A DNA stretch of 9,982 nt, taken from assembly GCA_937896105.1 (NCBI GenBank), contig CALBKR010000110.1, forward strand, positions 1-9,982, given 5' to 3'. A program made the position numbers and the translations under genes. Below the pieces are notes generated by a model that saw only the letters and a program-made list of their open reading frames with translations, made no database searches and was not told the origin of the DNA. Positions 7,701 through 9,982 of the stretch are shown piece after piece. This stretch comes from an uncultured Bacteroidales bacterium. Lineage in GTDB: Bacteria > Bacteroidota > Bacteroidia > Bacteroidales > Bacteroidaceae. Each line of letters starts with the position of its first letter. Within the stretch, counting starts at the first letter, position 1.

Positions 7701-9755
7701 CCAGTAGTCGTCACGCACGTGTGCCTCCATAAACGAAGGCTGTGTTGCATCGTCGAGCGACTGTGTGAACGGTGTGATATTCGGCAGATAACCGACCACC
7801 TCGTCGTTGATATTGTCGCTGAGCTTTCCGGTGCGGAAATATACATAACGCTCGTCGGCAAACGGACGATTCACCTCTTTGTAACCCGAGAGCGAATCCT
7901 TGTAGATTGGGTCAACCTCCCTGCCATCTACTATCTCCTTACAGGTACCGCGTAATTTTATACGATAGAGGGTATTGGGTTTCAGAGAACCGGTCTTCAG
8001 TTCGTAATTCTCCCTGTCGAATGTGGGGTTGCTGTGTGTTATATGTGTTGTATATGCGCTGCGCTCATCATCGGTGGGGTCACTCTCGTCATACTCCTTC
8101 ATCTCGAAACTATCGTCGAGATGGAAGACATACATACGTGTTACGTTGCCACCGTCGCCGTCCATTCCGTTTTCCTCCATTGTGGCAGCCTCATCTACAA
8201 GCGCAAGCACCTTGCCTATCTTCATATTGGTAGTGAAGGTAGACTTTCCGTAGCAAGAAGCCAAGGATTTGTCGCTCCAGCCCTTCTCGATATCCTCGTC
8301 GCCCGGTTGCACATCACCGAATATCTTTATATCATCGAGCGGATTGCCCATTTCGGGTACGCAGACCTTACCGGCCTTCATCTCGATTGTAGAGTTGAAC
8401 TTGATAAGACCTCCAAGCACTGAACCCTTGGCACGCATACGGCCATAAACCCAGGTAGGGTTCGGGAAACCACCCTGCAACAGGGCACCTATTGTCATAT
8501 CTACCAAAGGTACCTTGCCCTTGAATATCCAAAGGTCGAGCATAAGACCGAGTTCGCCCTTGAGCATTGCATATATCTGGCCGGTAGCGTAGAAACCGTT
8601 CTTTCCTCCGGCACGCGAACCATCGGTACATCTGACACCCTCCTTATACTGCTTGAGAATAAGGTCGAAGCCAAGCATACCCTCTACATTGGCATAGCAG
8701 AACACTGCGTTACAGCCAATCTCGGCACCAAGAGCCGCACCAACCATTATACCACCGTTGATGTCGCCCGCCGGACCGCCCTTCAGCGTCTGTTCACGCG
8801 CAGCGTCAAGCTTTGTCTTCTTGCTTGCATCTACCTTGCCGTCGGCACCCTTCATACCCAATGCCTCCTGCACCTTGTCGGGAATTGGCGGCAACTGACC
8901 GTTGCCCGGGAGCTCGTTACCTATACAGAGGTACATATTGGCATATACCTTTGCCCACAAGCCCACAGGCGAATTCCTGCCCACCTCAAAGTCGATGAAG
9001 GTTACACGGCAGCGCTTGCTCTCTTCGGGCTCGCCAACATAAAGATGCCAGTAGGTCTTATTTAGCGAAGGATAGTTGCGTATCTCAAGTTCCATATTTA
9101 TTGAAGCACCGCAGCCGGACTTCACATAACCCTTGCTTTCGAGTTTGCCCGATGAAGAACTTTCATTCTTCTGCTCGCCCTGGTTTTCGCTGTCGGCACT
9201 CTTCTGGTCAAGAGCCTGAAGGTCGGAAACCGGAGCCTTTACCTGGTACTCTTCACCAGTAAACTTCTTGTACATTGCAGCTATGTCGCTATCTACCGTT
9301 ACCGATAGACGGAACAGCTTGTGTTCCTTGTCCTTCGCGGCGACCTTCTCCCTAAGTTCGGACGCACTCATTGCGGCCTTCTCCTCTTCGGTGATATCGG
9401 GCGTTGTGGTATCCTCGTAAAGGATAGTCACCTTGCTGTTTATGAGACCGCTCTCGGCGTCGGCCGAAGCACAAAGCGCATGAACCTCGCCCTGCAGAAT
9501 CACACCCGGAACGCGTATTCCGTCCTTCTGGATATCTACCATAAGCAGAAGCGCTGCCTTTCCGTTGATGAAATTGTCATCACCCACTGCAAGCCCGACA
9601 CCGAACATTCCGCCGTAGGATTTGTATTTCGGTTTGACGCTCTTTTCAATGGCATCTACCATATCATCACTACCCTCTACATCGGATATCCCGACCGAGT
9701 AGTTTATGAAGAGACCGCCTGAAATTTCCTTGAGCGATACAGGACCCAGCGGCAA
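1725..9755 (-). CDS. Giant modular LRR protein with EF-hand and three C-terminal L7/L12-like domains (probably the 3' part of a frameshifted larger gene)
   Basis: This frame has 2676 codons, with a TTG start at 9755-9753 and a TAG stop at 1727-1725. Order of regions: 1-520, glycine- and aromatic-rich beta region with motifs YWHLYVGEPE (235-244) and FPNPTWVYGR (430-439); about 580-770, beta-sandwich-like with LKPNTLYRIKL and YVYFRTGKL; 773-862, charged helices; 870-1205, an unrecognised aromatic-rich domain; 1227-1238, EF-hand loop; about 1240-2390, LRR arrays interrupted by helical caps; 2451-2676, three L7/L12 C-terminal-like domains. The first two regions remind me of very large uncharacterised Bacteroidota proteins, but that is from memory. 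There is no signal peptide here. The first residues (LPLGPVSLKEISGG) look like mid-domain sequence, so the TTG is probably not the native start. GGAG lies five bases before the TTG, so reinitiation just after the upstream stop cannot be excluded. No C-terminal type IX sorting domain is recognisable. Likely an exported or surface binding protein of unknown ligand. Confidence 0.9.
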   Translation of the reverse strand: MPLGPVSLKEISGGLFINYSVGISDVEGSDDMVDAIEKSVKPKYKSYGGMFGVGLAVGDDNFINGKAALLLMVDIQKDGIRVPGVILQGEVHALCASADAESGLINSKVTILYEDTTTPDITEEEKAAMSASELREKVAAKDKEHKLFRLSVTVDSDIAAMYKKFTGEEYQVKAPVSDLQALDQKSADSENQGEQKNESSSSGKLESKGYVKSGCGASINMELEIRNYPSLNKTYWHLYVGEPEESKRCRVTFIDFEVGRNSPVGLWAKVYANMYLCIGNELPGNGQLPPIPDKVQEALGMKGADGKVDASKKTKLDAAREQTLKGGPAGDINGGIMVGAALGAEIGCNAVFCYANVEGMLGFDLILKQYKEGVRCTDGSRAGGKNGFYATGQIYAMLKGELGLMLDLWIFKGKVPLVDMTIGALLQGGFPNPTWVYGRMRAKGSVLGGLIKFNSTIEMKAGKVCVPEMGNPLDDIKIFGDVQPGDEDIEKGWSDKSLASCYGKSTFTTNMKIGKVLALVDEAATMEENGMDGDGGNVTRMYVFHLDDSFEMKEYDESDPTDDERSAYTTHITHSNPTFDRENYELKTGSLKPNTLYRIKLRGTCKEIVDGREVDPIYKDSLSGYKEVNRPFADERYVYFRTGKLSDNINDEVVGYLPNITPFTQSLDDATQPSFMEAHVRDDYWHNPDYEFVANIKEYDEATGRYLLPDARGGLRKGQVSKYENLPVIEIVEQGIDEDGNEFKYATVTIDKPVPGEFFVKGKRYRFEIQRVNRAQLDNYMDMIEENYKSIMAMTKEDVDAYEQQLAEMDAAIAEGDAKAGDQQVNQAIRDLYNYYKEVGEMYGENEAEQRIKEYKEELKSNAQGFAEVVYTQDYKYNGYRNFQEFVQNEEYQWYTTPPLVDQFSEPNSKNTSVLYCKVDKVELSGSNTRSNNPYYTLNYWHSIAAIAYEDTPSYDFCKRTWRQSNFDGSRGVTFVPEYDWLRNGNANGASMSFQEYEKTFSPAYCKHWFSYDEGESRVPGPSRVIMNIWEAMESDANVAENFEKEIKTKYEYYEHFKDFKFTDAADNGTMLKGYVKPYNQGGSYYPQYAMMPVWQIGLIYAADHPGKYGLNSKNCGRSGTTAYKYMTGEYSLFKASSFLNRIQSISAYVRFCDGYNIATVSGKGGSYNASNYGMRPLTSSKRTVHIKSDFNGRGYYDYGQDVAVSADEYVHIADPVLRDYILKSYDTNKDGRMHIDEMNAITNLSLDFSVIYLHDGYKYIYIQSLDALKNMPNLETLTLSDNSGSGHDKFRQNNKTLTFEGNPKLKKVTMRRWYVETLDFKFNPNLKTLQIDMRAADNTTGDGYAAVGWNSVKHKGVKNLYLGSNDALRTLSVVDCDLGELDLSKNPNIERLDLRLNHLATLDISAANKLREEYIKVGYQVRSGAKQAMRNVITSNVTTFNISSALARINDMNSPNYYVTFETKRREENVTTDDLDKNLNAHLTSLAKKAKMNFYDWAAKQVALDAEGLDIKSIKYLDYFMPALTSLNVNDNALKELDLSGFPKLAKVYANNNNIRNIEINSNSDIKELEVNNNELSALPLDIMPNLVSLKCDNNSIETLYPNVCPKLIKLHCAGNGLAELVMDRLTSLQELVCSDNNFTQGNLVMPANLGRLQVFEAKRALGDIAEVDLKAATGIKRIDGSGNASLKSLLFSENATSLQYLYAADCALNSIGPKGSRYFYFRCSGEGESHYQNLRSLVEVNIARNPDIIVYVAYNTSAFPNLRSIDVSGCNVIHAKLLGSSNCKLTRLCVGVPQRSAGSKVVVWAVNDRNWFSRWPEWSEYPENKHTTYMAYGRSAGNLEKYDEDENTDVEVITNDDRKLRAAMGETFYKYMKDKLRPDSLGYRALHTADVKNLTSLECANMEVVSLGGMLEFMPNVKDIDATGNEMKEVSIPLKGLNSLNLSNNPLLETLRNDYGGCAKRIDLSHSYIDDGILNAARGAAVGGDLIVNGDLGAEALIVFTDEKSSPASLTMLSTNRSLYLHSCYIPEIKFSGKSLTFGSSGKHTCKTEKLLLMNEEKPVELVFQTVDMPLLWINKWIDDNPNRKFTMRVHTGKEEVDQKLNSMLSFINSTTMTGSVGKLSSEMKQMANNILLPYAYSGEVSKGARFDEVLDEFGLHETRTTDDLRMGRAMGYRLYESLKSKYAPGKEYLHVEDVKSITTLDCAGMNVPDILTVLSYMPSVTRVNASENSIRKFIVPARGIYDLSNGQVSLEKLEFARKAISLDLTNTVINREVFAEAIKNVTTNLKVTHTGEVLSINDSSNKLGELMILASLNIYSCKIQTLNYRGKFLNLRGDLDNISISNLRLNTATNTNISFTSADVALNFIANWSQNNPVDTKFNIILLGGSVSACTSALEAFNEEAAAGRGFTEANKKLAIDAIVDCANKGYVAKGGKYDSMLDELGLAPKAKPWAVKLNSAGANVLNVITAMRSHCGYGLLEAKRYCDNAPTVVGTFDTQEEAAALKRDIENVGGLAVVLHNGVQVAEPAKRKAEAADCDVVLTSTGANKISVIRALQSVCGITLVQANTLVKTLPVVIATGKTKSEAQAIKSEIEGAGGSVNISSQKSEFDVVLTNAGANRIAMIKALKAACGIGTLDANNLTKNLPAVVATGVSNSEAEAIKSAIEEAGGTVSIE
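1728..2405 (-). repeat. Three tandem ribosomal-protein-L7/L12 C-terminal-like domains
   Basis: Copy 1 is residues 2451-2520, copy 2 is 2537-2605 and copy 3 is 2609-2676, which ends the protein. Copy 3 (SEFDVVLTNAGANRIAMIKA, then GIGTLDANNLTKNLPAVVATG, then SEAEAIKSAIEEAGGTVSIE) follows the bacterial L7/L12 C-terminal domain along its whole length: EFDVVL, GAN, the VIKAV-type helix, GLGLKEAK-type helix, lethal-looking P-A turn, DAEALKKALEEAGA-type helix and last strand. All copies keep GAN and the final helix-strand pattern. The L7/L12 N-terminal dimerisation domain is absent. A short linker (about 2521-2536) containing KRKAEA separates copies 1 and 2. This is not a ribosomal stalk protein. 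The fold has probably been reused as a small interaction domain, as the related ClpS fold is. Confidence 0.85.
2415..3263 (-). repeat. Tandem helix-cap + LRR unit, copy 2
   Basis: Residues 2165-2447 (about 283 aa). The elements match copy 1 in order: DDLRMGRAMGYRLYESLKSK, then LHVEDVKSITTLDCAGM, MPSVTRVNASEN, SLNIYSCKI, IANWSQNNP and YDSMLDELGL. The matches are collinear over the full length, so this is a duplication of a whole LRR module, not chance similarity of single repeats. The first L7/L12-like domain begins just after its closing motif. Confidence 0.75.
3264..4184 (-). repeat. Tandem helix-cap + LRR unit, copy 1
   Basis: Residues 1858-2164 (about 307 aa). The order is: a helical cap (DDRKLRAAMGETFYKYMKDK), a short segment ending in DVKNLTSLEC, LRR strands from MPNVKDIDATGN, a mid-unit motif SLYLHSCYI, a helix with INKWIDDNP, and a closing motif FDEVLDEFGL. 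The same order recurs in the next unit. It is an internal duplication recognisable at protein level; the two copies are strongly diverged. Confidence 0.75.
4356..5243 (-). other. LRR block 2 of the giant protein
   Basis: Residues about 1505-1800. This is the most regular LRR stretch, with asparagine ladders: LTSLNVNDNALKELDLSG, LAKVYANNNNIRNIEI, IKELEVNNNELSALPLD, LVSLKCDNNSIETLYP, LIKLHCAGNGLAELVM, LQELVCSDNNF. Repeats are about 21 residues. Later repeats (1650-1800) are longer and less regular, with C-x-L and S-G-x-N variants. Typical of extracellular protein-binding LRR solenoids. Confidence 0.82.
5526..6038 (-). other. LRR block 1 of the giant protein
   Basis: Residues about 1240-1410. 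Leucine-rich repeats start straight after the EF-hand: MPNLETLTLSDN, NPKLKKVTM, NPNLKTLQIDM, NDALRTLSVVDCDLGELDLS, NPNIERLDLRLNHLATLDIS. The spacing of about 20-23 residues with the N-P-x-L/I start is the usual Bacteroidota LRR style. It ends in a helical insert near 1411-1490. Confidence 0.8.
6042..6077 (-). other. EF-hand calcium-binding loop before the LRR array
   Basis: Residues 1227-1238, DTNKDGRMHIDE, fit the 12-residue EF-hand loop: acidic or polar ligands at positions 1 (D), 3 (N) and 5 (D), glycine at 6, hydrophobic at 8 (M), and glutamate at 12. It is flanked by a helix before (DPVLRDYILKSY) and by MNAITNLSLD after, which passes into the first LRR strand. A single EF-hand or dockerin-like loop capping an LRR array is common in Bacteroidota surface LRR proteins, where calcium is expected to stabilise the fold. 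Confidence 0.8.
6141..7148 (-). other. Unrecognised aromatic-rich domain of the giant protein
   Basis: Residues about 870-1205 are unusually rich in Y, W, F, N and G: EYQWYTTPPLVDQFSEP, NPYYTLNYWHSIAAIAYED, VTFVPEYDWLRNG, YYPQYAMMPVWQIGLIYA. I recognise no enzyme signature. The composition would suit a carbohydrate- or protein-binding module, but that is only inference. It sits between the helical spacer and the EF-hand that opens the LRR part. Confidence 0.4.
7170..7439 (-). other. Acidic helical / possible coiled-coil segment of the giant protein
   Basis: Residues 773-862 are strongly helical in composition, with many E, K, Q, M and A and no prolines or strand patterns (for example YEQQLAEMDAAIAEGDAK and AEQRIKEYKEELKSNAQG). 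Spaced hydrophobics fit one or two antiparallel coiled-coil helices. This probably makes a spacer or stalk between the beta-rich N-terminal half and the domain that follows. Confidence 0.5.
8196..9755 (-). other. Giant protein, N-terminal glycine- and aromatic-rich beta region
   Basis: Residues 1-520. Alternating hydrophobic and glycine-rich strands (GGLFINYSVG, YGGMFGVGLAVG, GGIMVGAALGAEIG, GELGLMLDLWIFKGK, GSVLGGLIKF) suggest a large beta-rich fold. A low-complexity, charged and serine-rich linker lies near 180-208. Cysteines are frequent: C215, C249, C277, C348, C353, C376, C465 and C501. That would suit disulphides in an exported protein, but I cannot show any pairing. The region resembles what I remember of large Bacteroidota proteins of unknown function. 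It continues directly from the beta-rich frame that ends at 9758. Confidence 0.5.
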
Positions 9756-9757
9756 GC

Positions 9758-9803
9758 CTACTCCAAAGCCTGCTTCGCAAGAAAGTATCCTGCGTGATAA
9801 TAC
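9758..9803 (-). other. Probable frameshift junction between the upstream frame and the giant frame
   Basis: The giant frame, read upstream of its TTG, stays open back to a TGA at 9806-9804, while the upstream frame stays open to TAG 9760-9758. Any shift must therefore lie within 9758-9803. Joining near 9770-9776 (loss of one G in GCGAAG/GCAGGC) gives a smooth FLAKAGFGVGLPLG. I see no canonical X XXY YYZ slippery heptamer here, so a mutation or assembly error is more likely than programmed frameshifting. Confidence 0.55.
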
Positions 9804-9982
9804 TCATCGTTCACATCCTCGGGGTCATCGAGCTTGAGCTCTTCCTCGGTCTTCTTGACCTTATAATAACCGCCTGATAGTTTGATGTCGAAGAGACCCT
9901 TAACCGTAACGTCAAGGTCGGCTTCGAAGCCCGATTTATCCTCATCTTCGGGAAGTTCCAGGTCACCCACGACAGAGACCAT
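9758..9982 (-). CDS. 3' end of an upstream beta-rich reading frame; probably the 5' part of the same giant gene before a frameshift
   Basis: The frame enters from outside the window, so its true start is not visible. The ATG at the very edge is only the last methionine available. It ends at TAG 9760-9758. The 74 visible residues are beta-rich and acidic (LDVTVKGLFDIKLSGGYYKV, then an acidic loop near EELKLDDPEDVNDE, then YYHAGYFLAKQALE). After GYFLAK the -1 frame continues with AGFGVGLPLGPVSLKEISGG, which completes a plausible glycine-rich beta pattern, whereas QALE followed by a stop does not. I therefore read it as one domain split by a frameshift. The alternative is a separate gene, with the downstream frame started by termination-reinitiation two bases later. 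Confidence 0.6.
   Translation of the reverse strand: MVSVVGDLELPEDEDKSGFEADLDVTVKGLFDIKLSGGYYKVKKTEEELKLDDPEDVNDEYYHAGYFLAKQALE

Noticed and set aside
9758..9803. Programmed -1 ribosomal frameshift
   Set aside because: No X XXY YYZ slippery heptamer is visible in the overlap, and I could not identify a clear downstream stimulatory structure by eye. Kept only as a minor alternative.

Overview
The window reads as Bacteroidota, most likely a Bacteroidales genome or metagenomic contig. Reasons: a giant leucine-rich-repeat (LRR) protein preceded by an EF-hand in the style of Bacteroidetes surface proteins, a neighbouring secreted fibronectin type III (FN3) protein, start codons without a strong Shine-Dalgarno sequence, and mid-range GC content judged by eye. 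I cannot name a genus. All convincing coding sequence is on the minus strand, and coding density is close to 100%. I see no RNA genes, insertion sequences, CRISPR arrays or terminators.

In the direction of transcription (high to low coordinate) there are three reading frames. Positions 9982-9758 hold the end of a beta-rich reading frame that enters from outside the window. It stops at TAG, and two bases later, in another frame, the 2676-codon frame 9755-1725 begins at a TTG. The sequence across this junction looks like one domain broken by a net one-base loss, so the two frames are probably one original giant gene. Thirty bases after the giant frame, an ATG at 1694 opens a secreted multi-domain FN3 protein that runs off the left edge of the window.

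The giant protein is modular. From its N terminus it has: a glycine- and aromatic-rich beta region (residues 1-520); a beta-sandwich-like stretch (about 580-770); an acidic helical or coiled-coil segment (773-862); an aromatic-rich domain I do not recognise (870-1205); an EF-hand calcium loop (1227-1238); about 1150 residues of LRR organised as repeated helix-plus-LRR modules, including a diverged tandem duplication of about 300 residues; and three consecutive copies of a domain closely resembling the C-terminal domain of ribosomal protein L7/L12 (2451-2676).

My reading is that the two genes form one transcription unit for exported, probably surface or secreted, proteins of unknown function. 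The most unusual point is the triple L7/L12-type tail on an apparently extracytoplasmic LRR protein. Next are the repeated EF-hand-derived caps, of which only the first keeps its calcium ligands, and the apparent frameshift at the 5' junction.
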